Below, in pieces: positions 28,697 through 39,898 of a stretch of DNA of 64,000 bases. A program made the position numbers and the translations under genes. How positions within the stretch are numbered: position 1 is the first letter of the stretch; each line of letters begins with the position of its first letter. The notes below the pieces were generated by a model, which made no database searches, was not told the origin of the DNA, and worked only from the letters and a program-made list of their open reading frames with translations. The stretch covers positions 1-64,000 of the forward strand of contig NPFB01000160.1 in assembly GCA_014084085.1 (NCBI GenBank). Reading direction: 5' to 3'. This DNA is from Hondaea fermentalgiana (Eukaryota > Sar > Bigyra > Thraustochytrida > Thraustochytriidae).

Positions 28697-31681
28697 TTAC
28701 ATTGACACGCACTCGTGGGTGGGCGGCTCGCGCTTTGGGCGAGAGTTTGCAGGCTTTGACATGCCTTGTGATTGTTCCAAGTCTACGGCCCGGTCTTTTG
28801 CACCCGCCTCGTCCTCGTCCTCGTGCTCTTCAACCTCGTTGTCGTTGCCATTGTCGTCGTTGTGGTCTCGAGGTGAATTCTTTTGATACATCCAGGACTT
28901 GTCTTGATGTTGGTCTTGCACATGAGGCTTGATCCCGCTGTCTGCAGTCTTGCTAAAAGGAGTCGCTCGCGCAACGCGGGGCGGTGGACGCGGTTGCGAG
29001 GCAAGCCAAGGGTGAGCGAGCGCCTGTGCGGGCGCCAATCTTCGGGCAGGATCGCGCGTGAGTACCTTGGTGAGAAAATCCACGGCATCCCGAGACATAT
29101 CTTCGTTTGCAAGATCGAGCTCACAGTTGCGATTGGCGACCATAGTAGCCTGCGTGGTTCCGCGCTGAAAAGGCTCGCGCCCGCACAACAGCGTGCAGAC
29201 GAGAACCCCGACCGAAAAGATATCTACATTGGCTGGATACCGTCCGCCCGACTTGCAGGCGAGAATTTCAGGCGCCACGTACCCGGGCGTTCCGCAGCGC
29301 CCTGTAAGCGTGCCTTGCCTGTCGATATAGGTTGCCATACCGAAGTCAATGAGACGCAGCCCAGACCGGAGTTCAAAGGGACTCAAGTACCTGAAGCGGT
29401 CACCACGGCCCCGAAGCAGCGTCACATTCGACAACTTGATGTCCCGGTGCGCCACGCGGTAGTATTGGAGCTGCTGCAGGATGCGAAGCAGCGCAATAGC
29501 CACGTCTGCAGCCCTAGGTTCAGAGAATCGACGGTCTTTTGATGTGCGCAGGAGCTCGTGCAAATTGCGACGGTCCATGAGCTCGGTCTCAATCACCAAA
29601 AGACTCTGCGTTTCAAAGACACGCAAAATGGGCGCGCACCCGAGATCCCGACCCGTGGCAACCATTCGGTCCGCCAAGTAAGCCTGCGTACTAATTTCTC
29701 TTCCAAGAGCGCTTGGGCGCTCCTTGCCCATTGCCACCAACTCAAAGTAGTCGCTCTTGTTGACGACTTTGACGGCACTTCGGCGTCCGTCCGTGGCGCG
29801 CGTGCACTCGTGCACCTCTGCGTACCGGCCCACGCCAAGGCGTTCGTCCACATTAATGGCGTACAAGTCTGCAATGCGCAGCGAGGCGTTGAACTGGATT
29901 TGCGAGCGCCATGCCTGCACGTCCTGGCCCGCCAGCGGCTGCAGCTCCACCACCACACAATCGGCGCCTCGCACGACGCTCTGTTCAGCAGCCGCAAGAT
30001 CGCCGCCTGAATGAGACGCTTGCAACGGAGGCACGGGTGGCGTTGCCACGGACGCTTGCAGCACGGGCGGCGGCGGCAAGGTCGACGACGCCTCGTTGGT
30101 CTCGTCTACCCCCCCCTCGCCAGCGCTATTGTCCGGGCCCTCGAGGCGCTTCTCTCGGAGACGGCGCTCGAGTTCCTGCGGGTCGCCCTTGCCCGGATCG
30201 TCGAGACTGCCACCCTCGAAGCGGCGTTCCTGCCAACGCAAACGCTCAATGCCTGCCGCCATGGACTCGGGCGAGCGAGTAAACATGGACGCAGGCGTGC
30301 GGTCATGCTCGGGCAGCGCGGGCTTTGCTGGGCGCTCAAAGGAGATCAGGAGAGATCCCGCCGTCGTCACGCTGGTGACCAGCTCGGCCAGCGCGACACA
30401 GGCCAGCGGGACCGGGTCCTTGCGGGACTCGTACTCAAAGAGAAAGTTTTCCGTGAGGACGTAGAAGCGCTTGTGCCAGCGCGCGCTGCCGCGGCCGGCC
30501 GCGAGCCGGGCTCGGAAATGCGCTTTGAGCACGTACGGCGAGGCCTCGAGCAGCTTGCGCACGGCCCGTTGATGCGCTGCGTCCCCAACGAGGAGAGAAG
30601 TGGGCGCGAGCCAGCGCTTGTCGGGGCCAGCAGCCGTCTCCCGCAGCGGTCGCAGCGCACGCCATGGGGCAGGTCGTCGCGGGAACTCGTACGAGCTCAT
30701 GGACGTGGCACTGCCCATGGAAGAGGACGAGTTCTGCGTGTTGAGTACAATGGCTCGAGGTGTGCGTGCGATGGGCACCCTCTGCGGGATGGCCGCGGCC
30801 AGCGAGGCTGTCTCGCCGGCGCTCAGCGACGAGTCTGACGCAGAGGAGCTTAGGTCTTCTTCGGAATCCGAGTTCGCGCCCAGCATGGGGGTCTGGGCGC
30901 TTGCCTTTTGGTCTGCCGTGGATCTGACGCCAAGGTCTTCCGCCCCAGCGGTCTCGTCGAGCTCGAACATGAGCCCTCCCGCTGTCCCTGGCGCCGGACT
31001 GGGAGTCATGCTGCGCCTGTCAATGAGAAATGCGGCGGCCGCTGCCGCCCTCTCGCCCTTGAGATGATGATGATCGTCGTCGCCGAAGTCTTCCTCCAGG
31101 TCGTGCTCGTGGTCGCCGTGATCGTCGGTGTCGCCATCAGGGTCGTGGCCGTGGGCACTTTCGTCGCCATCGTCTTCTCCCCGGCCGCGGTGCAGAAGCT
31201 GGCGCAGAGGTCTTGCTCGCGTCCAGATCATCAGGTTCGGATTGCTGCTGCACGAGTCGGCCTCGAGCGGGTTTGCCGCGAGTCTGGGCGCTCCGGCGCC
31301 CCAGGCGCTGCTGAGCGGCGCTTGGGACCTTCCGCTGCGCTCTGCCTCCCTCTTGTCGATGCTCCAGAGTCTCCAGCGGGCGTTCTGCACCCTCTTCTTG
31401 AACCTCGACGAATTGCGTTCGCGAGCGCTCGCCCTGGGCGCCGCGGATCTTGCCAGGGACACGAGCAGGCCGCGTCGCCACTGCCCGAACTCGAGCTGCC
31501 GCAGCCGCCGCTGCTGTTCGCGCTCCTGCCGCTGCCGTGCATCGTGTTGCTCTTTAGAGTCGTCTCCATTGCGGCTCTGGTCCTGGTCTTGGTTTGGGTC
31601 GCCCTCGCGCGCGGCTCTGGCGGCGGCCTCCTGCACGGCGTGCTCCACCTCGGACACGACGTGGTCCGCCTGGAACAGCAT
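28697..31681 (-). CDS. CAMK-like serine/threonine kinase with PH domain
   Basis: A 994-residue intronless protein. The N-terminal 370 residues are low complexity with charged, histidine/aspartate-rich and serine-rich runs. A PH domain begins near 380 (W-H-K-R-F-Y-V-L-T-E-N-F-L-F-E-Y). Its C-terminal helix (A-W-R-S-Q-I-Q-F-N-A, near 590) appears only after an insert of about 120 residues, so it looks split. The kinase domain spans about 605-870: G-V-G-R-Y-A-E-V glycine loop, A-V-K-V-V lysine, H-R-D-I-K-L-S-N near 742, D-F-G near 778 and G-T-P-G-Y-V-A-P-E-I-L. All catalytic residues are present. PH followed by kinase recalls protein kinase D, but no C1 domains are visible. The acidic tail holds D/N/E runs. 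Confidence 0.85.
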   Translation of the reverse strand: MLFQADHVVSEVEHAVQEAAARAAREGDPNQDQDQSRNGDDSKEQHDARQRQEREQQRRLRQLEFGQWRRGLLVSLARSAAPRASARERNSSRFKKRVQNARWRLWSIDKREAERSGRSQAPLSSAWGAGAPRLAANPLEADSCSSNPNLMIWTRARPLRQLLHRGRGEDDGDESAHGHDPDGDTDDHGDHEHDLEEDFGDDDHHHLKGERAAAAAAFLIDRRSMTPSPAPGTAGGLMFELDETAGAEDLGVRSTADQKASAQTPMLGANSDSEEDLSSSASDSSLSAGETASLAAAIPQRVPIARTPRAIVLNTQNSSSSMGSATSMSSYEFPRRPAPWRALRPLRETAAGPDKRWLAPTSLLVGDAAHQRAVRKLLEASPYVLKAHFRARLAAGRGSARWHKRFYVLTENFLFEYESRKDPVPLACVALAELVTSVTTAGSLLISFERPAKPALPEHDRTPASMFTRSPESMAAGIERLRWQERRFEGGSLDDPGKGDPQELERRLREKRLEGPDNSAGEGGVDETNEASSTLPPPPVLQASVATPPVPPLQASHSGGDLAAAEQSVVRGADCVVVELQPLAGQDVQAWRSQIQFNASLRIADLYAINVDERLGVGRYAEVHECTRATDGRRSAVKVVNKSDYFELVAMGKERPSALGREISTQAYLADRMVATGRDLGCAPILRVFETQSLLVIETELMDRRNLHELLRTSKDRRFSEPRAADVAIALLRILQQLQYYRVAHRDIKLSNVTLLRGRGDRFRYLSPFELRSGLRLIDFGMATYIDRQGTLTGRCGTPGYVAPEILACKSGGRYPANVDIFSVGVLVCTLLCGREPFQRGTTQATMVANRNCELDLANEDMSRDAVDFLTKVLTRDPARRLAPAQALAHPWLASQPRPPPRVARATPFSKTADSGIKPHVQDQHQDKSWMYQKNSPRDHNDDNGNDNEVEEHEDEDEAGAKDRAVDLEQSQGMSKPANSRPKREPPTHECVSM

Positions 31682-32084
31682 GCCGCGGCGCCTGCCTCGC
31701 TGCGTCTCGCTGCGTCTCGCCCCGTCTCGCCGGCGGCGCTAGCTGGCTGGCACGGCGCGCGGGGAGAGAGAGCCCCGCCTGCCCGCTCTTCCTGGGCGCG
31801 CGCGCGCGCTCAAGCTCGCGCGCTCAAGCTCGCGCGCGAGAAGCGCCAAATGCGGCGCGAATCGATCGAGCAGCACAAGTCGCCGCGCGACCCGCGACGC
31901 CCGCGAGGGACGCGCGACCGACGCGGGCGCGCGTGGGGAGGGGGAGGGCCGGGCCGCCGCGCGCGCGCGAGCCGCCGGCGTGCGCGCGGCGCGGCACGCA
32001 GCGGAGCGCAGCGGAGTGGGTCTGGCAGGCCAGGGGCCGCCGCGCCATCGCAAGGGCCCGCCGGCCGCCCTCGCTCGCTCGCTC

Positions 32085-32184
32085 NNNNNNNNNNNNNNNN
32101 NNNNNNNNNNNNNNNNNNNNNNNNNNNNNNNNNNNNNNNNNNNNNNNNNNNNNNNNNNNNNNNNNNNNNNNNNNNNNNNNNNNN
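32085..32184. other. Assembly gap (100 N)
   Basis: Exactly 100 N within extremely GC-rich sequence (flanks GCTCGCTCGCTC and CGACGCGCGCGC). Confidence 0.95.
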
Positions 32185-34217
32185 CGACGCGCGCGCGCTC
32201 TCCTCCCTGCCTCCTCGCCGCCGCGCCGCCGCTGCTCCCCGGGGACTCGCGCGCGTCCGCGGCCGGTCGGCGGGCGCGTCGCGTCGCGCTCTGCTCCGCT
32301 CCGCTCTGCTCCGCTCTGCTCTGCTCTGCTCTGCTCTCCGGCCCGTATCTCTCTCTCTCTCTCGCCTAGCGCCTGGACAGTGTCTCCCTCTGCCGAGCCT
32401 TCCGCCTGCTTCCTGCCCTTCCTTCCTGGCCCTCTCTTCCGCCCCTCTCTGCCTGCAGCGCGCCCAGGAAGCGGCGGGGTCGAACGGACAGCGGCCAAGG
32501 CGCGCGGCCAGCCAGGCGGCCCAGACCCGGCGCCCCGCCCGCGCCGAGCAGACGGCAGCGGCGCGGGGAGGCGCGCGCTGCGGCGTGGACGGCCCGGGCC
32601 CCGCGCGCCCGCCCGCCGGGAGCGAGGATGGCCGGACGGACGAAGTGAATGAAACGAACGCGAGGAGAGATAAGATGAGGAACTCCGTCTCGGAGGCGAC
32701 AGTTTGTATCCCAGACCTGCCAACGCCGGAGACGGAAGAGGTCCCGGACGAGGCCTAGGCTGGGAGCACTCGGCATCGGTTACGTTACGCTGGCAGTTGC
32801 GCGAGTGGGGAGGTGGGCAGCGACGAGAAGGAGGTCGTCGCCTGGACAGCGCAGCCTTCGAGTCGCCCAAACGAAGTGACTTTCTTCCACTGTAGACTTT
32901 GAGCAGCGCGCGTGGAGTTCATCGGCGGGATGGAAACTGAGTATATTTCGTATACATACTCGCTTTGTCGCCTCTCCCGCTTGCCTGTATTGGAGAAAAG
33001 AAAAGAAAGAGAATGGCCTCGCTGCAGAATCAAACGGCGGGCTCGCCTTTGCCAGCGGCGTTGCGGTTGTGAAAAGTACAACTTCAGGATTGCCTCATTC
33101 TGGCTTCTTTAATGAAGTAAAAACCCATGCGATTGAGCCTTACATGCCAAGGGTCAATCTGCTCCGATAAAGCCGTCTTCGTCGCAATATATGTGAAAGC
33201 GTTGCAGGCACACTTATCAAGTGGAACTGAGCAAATCGTTCCCTTCCTCGTTAGCCATCGGCCGCTCTGGCGACGAAACGGAAGCGATCATCTTGCGGCA
33301 CACGCGCTTATACTTTGACAAACGCTCTGCGTTGTCAAGATTTGAAATATACAGTTGCTCAAAGAATATCCGCAATTACAGGAGAGAGGCTCTTCGAAAA
33401 CAACACGGGTTCGTTTAGTCGCCAGCATGCGCGCGAACCTCTGCAAGCCAGGAAAATATACGACGAATTCACGCAATAATCGGAGCGTGACGCAGCAACA
33501 ATCTGCGCTCTGAGATCTCGTACGTGCGTGGAATAACACTCAACAATATGGTTTGACTAGAAAAGAGTGCAATGCTGGCCAGGCAGCAAGCGCAGCGTTG
33601 TTGACTTTTTTCGCTCAGTTCTGCTTGAGCATCTTAGCATCCTCGACTTCCGCTTCGAATCTGCGCACTTCAATGAAAGAAGCCTACAAATATAGTAGAA
33701 GCAAGCTATCGACACTGAGCCTTTTTGTGAGCCGGTCAAAGTTGGCTTTGCAAGCGTGGCGTGCTGTTAGCAACGTACTCACGCGACCCCTTCCTAAATG
33801 GTGGCAGCTACCCTTGACTTCGCTTCCGCTAACACCTCATCTCGCGCATCTCGGTCTCTGCATGCATGCACGCTACGGTCACTCCTCCATGTAACTGGTA
33901 TTGACTACGTCGTCTTGGCTAGTCTACGTCGTGCAGCCTGAGTCATAACTTCCCCTGCCGCGACTGCTGTCGTTAAATCTCTTTCGTGAATGAAACATGT
34001 CCGCGTATGTACAAATTGTGGTCGCCGCCTCGCATCGTTATCAGCCGAGGCATTCCTTTCCTACATTTCCATTGCCGGAGTGAAGATTCAATGATCTTTA
34101 CCACAGAAAATCTTCCCGACAAAGAAGCCGGACTCCACCGTGCGTCTCGCAGCTCCTCCGCATGATGCAGCTGGCTATGGATCTTGCCTGAGCCTGCGCT
34201 CACTTCGTGTGGTGTCC

Positions 34218-34293
34218 GCCACATCCACGTCCACATCCGTTGCCACCTCCACTGCCACATCCACATCCACATCCACATCAAGATCCACATCCA
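34218..34293. repeat. Microsatellite (CCACAT)n, imperfect
   Basis: Imperfect hexamer repeats of ccacat/ccacgt/ccacct over about 75 bases in non-coding sequence. Confidence 0.8.
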
Positions 34294-35060
34294 GCCCTGC
34301 AGCCGCACCGCCCGCCAGCGCGAATCTTGCCCTTCGTACACCATGCATGTACGCGTGCACGCACACCTGCGCGCGCCAGATCTCCTCCCGCGCCTCCTCC
34401 TGCTGCACGTGGCCGTCCTCCGCCGCGCGCATGTTCGCGGCTGCGGCGCGCGTCGTGACGCAGCTGTTCAGGCACGCACGTCTCTCTCTCCTCTCCTCGC
34501 CTCGCCTCTCCTCCTCTCGGCTCTGCAGCTGCTTCTTCCCAATCGTTTAGGGCCGCGGTACGTACCCGGGGGTACCGCTCGCTGGTACCGCGAGGTAGGT
34601 ACTGTGAGGACGAGTCCATGGGACGCGCGGCCAACTGGCAGGCCAGAGACCTTGCGCGCGAAGGCGACGCGACCGCGGCCGGCACAGGCGAGCCGCGACG
34701 CGGGGGAAGCAGCGCAGCGGGAGCTGGGGCCCGGCCATTTCTGCAGGGCGAAACTCGCTCGGCTTGGCAGCGTCCTGACCAGCTCGGGGCGGGTCTGCGC
34801 CGCACGTGCACGTGCACGCAAAGCAAAGCAAAGCAAGGCAAAGTCCGTATCGCCGACCCGAGCGAGCAGGCGAGGCTCGCCGCGGCGCTGGTACGTGAGG
34901 ACGCGCCTCCGCCCGCTCGCTGGCGGGCTGGCGTGCTGGCTGGCTGGCTGGCTGGCGGGCTGGCCGCGTTGCGTCGCGTCGCAGCGCAGCGCGTCGGGTC
35001 GACAGCTAACTTGACCTCGCTGACAGTGACTGTGAGTCAATCTGGGACAAGTTTGCAGGC

Positions 35061-38000
35061 ATGGGCGCCATGCCGCGGGCGCTCGCGCTCGCGTGCTACT
35101 GCCTTGTGGTCGCAACGCTATGCGCGGACCCGGCACGCGCGGCGCAGGCGGACTGGGCAGAGGTCAACGTCTTCCTGGCAGACGTCCTCGTGCAGGAGAA
35201 CGCGACGCTCCCAAACCAAGACCCGACCACGGCACCGCTCAAAGACCTCGAGGTCGCCTCAGGGACCACCGTCGAGGCCGCAGGCGTCAGCGGAGACTTC
35301 ACAATCGGAGCTGTCACATGCACACAATGGGCGTTCGCAGGCGCGCTCTCGCTCAGCTCCACCGCCGCTCTTGCGACGCAAATTGACACCTCGCTGACCC
35401 TGCCCGATATCGCCTTTACATGCACGGGCACAGCCACCTGGGATAGTCTCGTCGTAAATGACGGCTTCACCGGACCCGGGACCACGACGGAGTCGGGTTC
35501 GTCCTCATTCACCATTGAGGCCACGGCAGCCGACCTCGCCCTCGACCTCACGTGGCCTCTCGTGCCCGGCCGCCGCTCCGGTGTCGACCCGGATCGCCCA
35601 GGCTCCCTCGAGGTCGCTTCCTGTGCGCTCAATGGCAACGTCGCGCCCGCCAGCATTGTGCTTAGCGCTCCACCAGTGTCTTCGGACCTCACCACCGTGG
35701 TCCAAGTCCTTGCGCAGGGCGTCCTCGGGCATGTTCTCGCATGTGACCTCCTCGACGACCTTGCTGTTGAGGCCTCGGCGGCCCTCGATGACCTCTTTAC
35801 CGACCTCATCGACCTCGCCGACGACTCGGTGCCCACGAATACCGATGTTACCACTGCAGAGACAGAACTCCTGGCCGCGCTCACACCGGACCAAGAGGCC
35901 GTGATTGTCAATTTTAACCAGGCGAGCATCGCCAAGCTCACCTTGCAGGTGGCCAACCGGGTCCTTGGGTCTGCAGGGTCCACTTCGGGCAACGGCACAG
36001 ATATCGCCATCAACGACTACGCTGAGAGCCCCATCACCCTCAATGCAAGCGGGATCGCTTCGCTACAAGGCCCCAACGCGTTGCTCAACGGGACGATCGA
36101 CATTGGCGACGAGATTCAAATCGCCGGTCTCAACACGTTTTCGGTCTTCGAGGCCTTCAATACAATCGCCGGTCGCCCGTACTCGCTTGCGAGTTCCTTC
36201 CGCCTCGACACTTTGGAAGCAGGGGCAGCCGCGGCCATTCAAGTCGTTGCAGCCGGCGCCGCCTCGGCCTCGTCCCGAGTTCAAGCCGCCTCCCCCCTCG
36301 TCATCAACGTTGACCTTTTCGCCTTCACGCTCTCGGACCTCGCCGTGAATCTGACCCAGGCGGTCGCCGCTGATGAGGACTTTGCCGACAACGTCACTGT
36401 CAATGAAATGAACAACAGCCCCTTTTCCTGCGTCGCACCTTCCATCTTTCGCGTCGAGGTCGCCTCGACCGAGGTCGACGACCTGTCCGAGCTCGACCAA
36501 GTCACGCTCAGCGGATTTGCAGACGCAGCCCTCGAAACGGCCCAACCCGCGCTGCAAGAGCTCATCGACTTCGTTCTCTTGCCAACACTGGCCTCTGATC
36601 TCCCTGCGCTCACGCGCGGTCTCAAACCCGAGATCGAGGACATCTTCAACGAAGCACTTTTACAGCTTTCCTCAAACGAGTGCATCTCCACTGTCAGCTC
36701 CATCCCGGCATCGGAGCTCGTCGACTTTGGCTCGCCGAGCTTCGCCGAAGTGGTGAATCTGCTCGACGAGACGATTCACATGGTCGATGATTCGACGACC
36801 GGAATTAACCAAGTGCTGCGCGAGCTTGCTCTCACGCAGAGCACAGATCCGGGACTCATCACTTTCAACAGCTCTCAATTTCTCAACGCGACCCTGGACC
36901 TTGGCAACTCGGGCGAGTTGAATATTGTCGTTTCAGCCCTGCGTTTTTATGATGTCAACACCTTTACTTCGGCCGCATTCATGCAGCCTGTTGGTACCTC
37001 GCCCACGCGCCGAGCCACCAACGCATTTACGCTGGGGCGAGGCGGCTTGCCAGTTGCCATCGAGGCCGACGTTCGCATGTTCGGCACCGGGGGCCTCGAG
37101 ATTGAGGACGAAGAAGACACTGTGCGCATCGAGCTCGAGGATCTCTCCGTCTTTGTTGATGCCGACCTCAACGTTCTCGAGCAGCGCTTTGCCGCTCTCG
37201 AAGCCGAATCGGTGGTGTCACCCTTTTGTCTGATGAGCACGCTCGACTTTTTTGGCGACGATCTCGCCGTGGGTCTTCGCAATCTTCAAGTCAACTTCTC
37301 CGCGGTCGCCTTTGACTGCTTCGAGTGTTCGCTGACACCAAGTGAGAAGCAAAACATTGCCTCGGACATTCTCACGGGCAGGGGTATCGTGGTTCAGTTT
37401 GCCATGGACAAGCTCAGGAGCGGACAGGGTGAGATCGCTCTCAATCGCGCTGTGCAGGACCTCTCGTCATTTTGCGACGCGTCTCTGAGTCGTCCTAGCC
37501 CCGAGCTCGAGCCCGCATCCGACGTCGGGTACACGGTCCTCGCTTACGCGGGCGCAGCCGGATCTGCGCTGACCCTCTTGGCCATCTTGACCGTGTCTTG
37601 CGCAGGCATTTGTTGCTGCTGTGGATGCGGAGAGCGCCGCTCTGCCCGCGTCGGCGCAACAAAGGAGCTCGAGAGCCCCAGGCTTGCGCAAGGTGCAGAG
37701 GAAACGCGCTCTTTGGCCATGCGTCGCTCCACCTCGCTGAGCTTTCGCTATGGCGTTGTCGTTCTCGCCATCGTCAGCTTGGCTCTTTTTGCGAGCTCAG
37801 CCGCAACTGACATGGCCAAGGTGATGGTTCGAGTCTATCAAGACGGTGGCGAGACACAGGTGGACATTGACGGCATTTACGTCCTCAACATGCCCAGCGT
37901 CATTTCTGAGTTCTTTGATATTGGTGTGCCAATGCTTGGCGTGGCCGTCGCGATCTTCTCGGCCATCTGGCCGTACGCACAAATCATTCTCGTCATGTTC

Positions 38001-39431
38001 TGCTTTTTCGCGCCCATGTCTGTGCTCGGCGATCTCTGGCGCGGTCGTTTCCTCTACGTGCTCAGCTTCTTTGCAAAGTGGGTCCTCGTCGACCAGTACC
38101 TCATCCTCATTCTCATCGTCATCTTTGACATCCGGCTCGACGAAGACGACCTCGGCGTCTTTGGACTGTCAGGCACTTCGGCGCGTTTCAGCTTTGTGCC
38201 TGGGTGGGGCTACCATGGCTTTTTGCTTGGCGTCCTAGGCCTTGCGAGCACGACTTTGCTCGTCATGCACGAGCACGTACGCAATACCTCGCCATCACGC
38301 GCAAGCGCCAAGCGAACGGGTATCCCACGACCGGCAGTGCAGTTTCTACGCCGCAAAAACAAGCTTCACAAGCACGTCTTCAATCCTGTTGTCGCAAGTG
38401 GCCGACAGCTGCAAATGAAGCTTGGGCGGACCGCCTACATGTTTGCTATGGCCAGCGCCATGGCTTGCATCGGGCTCATCATCGTCGCTCTTTTTCTTCC
38501 TTCAGTTACGTTTACCTATCTCGGCGCTGGCGGCAAGGGTCTTGGTGTTATCGAGTCCGGTAGGGATCGCGTATCGTTTGCAATTGCAGATTTTATTCGC
38601 ACCTTGCAGGCGCAGGGTACGACCAAGGCTGAGGTTGCGGGTGGCGCCTTTGTGCAGATCTTTTTCCTCATTGCGATTATCTTTATTCCCATTCTGCAGC
38701 AGGTCTTGCTCATTGTCAGCTATGCGGTACCTCTCACGCTCCGAGAGCGCCGCATGATCTGGTTCTCCATCGAATGCCTTATGTTCTGTTGCACACTAGA
38801 GGTCTTTGCCGTCGCGATCATTTTCGCGGCCATCAACGTCGGCACTTTTGTCCCCTTTGTGACCGAAGTCATTTGCCTGAAAATTGATGCCTTCATCCAA
38901 GACTTTGTTGTCCCTGTTGGTCTTCTCGACAGTAACAACGATACGTGCTTCAGTGCCGAAGGAACGTTTGAGATTGGTTTTGCGCTGCTGGCCGTCGCCT
39001 CCCTTTTGGGGATTGCGAATGTAGCGCTCATGAGCGGGCCGAACCGTCTTCTTATCGAGGAGCAGGAAGAGGTTCTCGAGGAACTGTGCAACGGTGTGTC
39101 TCTGGAGGATGCCAGACAGGCTGCCGGCGCCGCCTACGAATCAGAGGTGGATTGTTGGTTCTCTATGGTACGTAGCCATCTCAAGTTCCTGCATAGCATG
39201 GGACTCGTCGTTGTGCGCTCCGCGCCTGGCCGTGCGAAAACCTCTCAGGCCATGGTGCCTTCACACGAGCATTCTCAGGGTATTATTCCCATTCCCGAGC
39301 CCGTCCGAGGGACGAACAGAACGGGCAAAATCCCAATTCCAGGTGCTCCAGAGCCTGGATCGTCTCCGTCCACGCGCAGGGCGCCGGGTTTTGGCCCGCC
39401 AGCTCCTGATTTTCGTCCACCGAGCTTTTGA
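35061..39431 (+). CDS. Large secretory-pathway membrane protein, PqiA/LetA-like C-terminus
   Basis: A 1456-residue intronless protein. Residues 1-27 form a signal peptide ending A-R-A-A. An ectodomain to about 820 has many N-x-S/T sites and V/L/D-rich beta-like blocks, with no domain I can name; a lipid-binding TULIP-like fold is only a guess. A membrane segment at about 823-850 is followed by a C-C-C-C-G-C-G palmitoylation-like patch. Then come two similar four-helix units: about 897-1073 (with W-P-Y-A-Q-I-I-L and F-A-K-W-V-L-V-D-Q-Y) and about 1125-1325 (with P-I-L-Q-Q-V-L-L-I). This duplicated plan and the K-W-x-x-x-D motif recall bacterial PqiA/LetA, partners of MCE lipid-transfer proteins. 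The cytosolic tail is proline-rich. Lipid handling at a membrane is inference. Confidence 0.7.
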   Translation: MGAMPRALALACYCLVVATLCADPARAAQADWAEVNVFLADVLVQENATLPNQDPTTAPLKDLEVASGTTVEAAGVSGDFTIGAVTCTQWAFAGALSLSSTAALATQIDTSLTLPDIAFTCTGTATWDSLVVNDGFTGPGTTTESGSSSFTIEATAADLALDLTWPLVPGRRSGVDPDRPGSLEVASCALNGNVAPASIVLSAPPVSSDLTTVVQVLAQGVLGHVLACDLLDDLAVEASAALDDLFTDLIDLADDSVPTNTDVTTAETELLAALTPDQEAVIVNFNQASIAKLTLQVANRVLGSAGSTSGNGTDIAINDYAESPITLNASGIASLQGPNALLNGTIDIGDEIQIAGLNTFSVFEAFNTIAGRPYSLASSFRLDTLEAGAAAAIQVVAAGAASASSRVQAASPLVINVDLFAFTLSDLAVNLTQAVAADEDFADNVTVNEMNNSPFSCVAPSIFRVEVASTEVDDLSELDQVTLSGFADAALETAQPALQELIDFVLLPTLASDLPALTRGLKPEIEDIFNEALLQLSSNECISTVSSIPASELVDFGSPSFAEVVNLLDETIHMVDDSTTGINQVLRELALTQSTDPGLITFNSSQFLNATLDLGNSGELNIVVSALRFYDVNTFTSAAFMQPVGTSPTRRATNAFTLGRGGLPVAIEADVRMFGTGGLEIEDEEDTVRIELEDLSVFVDADLNVLEQRFAALEAESVVSPFCLMSTLDFFGDDLAVGLRNLQVNFSAVAFDCFECSLTPSEKQNIASDILTGRGIVVQFAMDKLRSGQGEIALNRAVQDLSSFCDASLSRPSPELEPASDVGYTVLAYAGAAGSALTLLAILTVSCAGICCCCGCGERRSARVGATKELESPRLAQGAEETRSLAMRRSTSLSFRYGVVVLAIVSLALFASSAATDMAKVMVRVYQDGGETQVDIDGIYVLNMPSVISEFFDIGVPMLGVAVAIFSAIWPYAQIILVMFCFFAPMSVLGDLWRGRFLYVLSFFAKWVLVDQYLILILIVIFDIRLDEDDLGVFGLSGTSARFSFVPGWGYHGFLLGVLGLASTTLLVMHEHVRNTSPSRASAKRTGIPRPAVQFLRRKNKLHKHVFNPVVASGRQLQMKLGRTAYMFAMASAMACIGLIIVALFLPSVTFTYLGAGGKGLGVIESGRDRVSFAIADFIRTLQAQGTTKAEVAGGAFVQIFFLIAIIFIPILQQVLLIVSYAVPLTLRERRMIWFSIECLMFCCTLEVFAVAIIFAAINVGTFVPFVTEVICLKIDAFIQDFVVPVGLLDSNNDTCFSAEGTFEIGFALLAVASLLGIANVALMSGPNRLLIEEQEEVLEELCNGVSLEDARQAAGAAYESEVDCWFSMVRSHLKFLHSMGLVVVRSAPGRAKTSQAMVPSHEHSQGIIPIPEPVRGTNRTGKIPIPGAPEPGSSPSTRRAPGFGPPAPDFRPPSF

Positions 39432-39898
39432 CAAGCTTGGCCCAGTCCATGTGTCTTTTCCATGTGTCTTTCAGTATTATGTTGTGTCTTTTTTTCATCT
39501 TCCCTACCCTTTTCTTTTCCATTTCTCTTTGACACCTTGACATCTATCTGTGCGTGAGGTTCGTAACATGAAAGCGCGCTCTTGGCGACCAATAGTCGAA
39601 ATAAGTTAAGTCCCTCGGCGGTGGAAACGAAGTAAGGCTTGGAGCGACATCTTCTCCTATGAGAGGACATGAGCGGCGGAATGTCCATCGAACAATGTTT
39701 TGGAAGAGGAAGAAATCTGCCAAGCACTCCGTCAGTTCACTGTACTGTCAGTGCTGAGCCGGATCCATCGGTTTAACAGTCGCTCAGTCTGTCAAAATTA
39801 TCTTGAGTGCTGCCGTACACTCACCTCATAAGAAAAGAAAAGAGAAGAAGAACGAAGAAGAAGAACCGTTGCCTCCGCGAATCTGGACGATCGATCCT
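39432..39898. other. Convergent intergenic region
   Basis: 3' flanks of the PqiA-like gene (plus) and the calmodulin-like gene (minus). Pyrimidine-rich near 39490-39535 and AAGAAG-rich near 39835. No gene seen. Confidence 0.5.

Larger units (their letters stand above)
31682..35060. other. Long gene-free stretch
   Basis: Very GC-rich around 31740-32650, including an assembly gap and CGCG/CTCT tracts, then of normal composition to 34140 and GC-rich again. A 27-codon ATG frame at 32675-32758 is the only short ORF with a clean start and plausible composition; I cannot support it as a gene. A (CCACAT)n tract lies at 34218-34293 and a (GGCT)n tract at 34929-34963. The last few hundred bases are the promoter of the PqiA-like gene. 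Confidence 0.45.

Noticed and set aside
30908..32758. 616-codon plus-strand frame
   Set aside because: Overlaps the PH-kinase gene, crosses a 100-N gap and is made of GC-rich low complexity.
32675..32758. 27-codon ATG frame
   Set aside because: The start context is clean but the frame is too short and lacks any conserved match to be called a gene.
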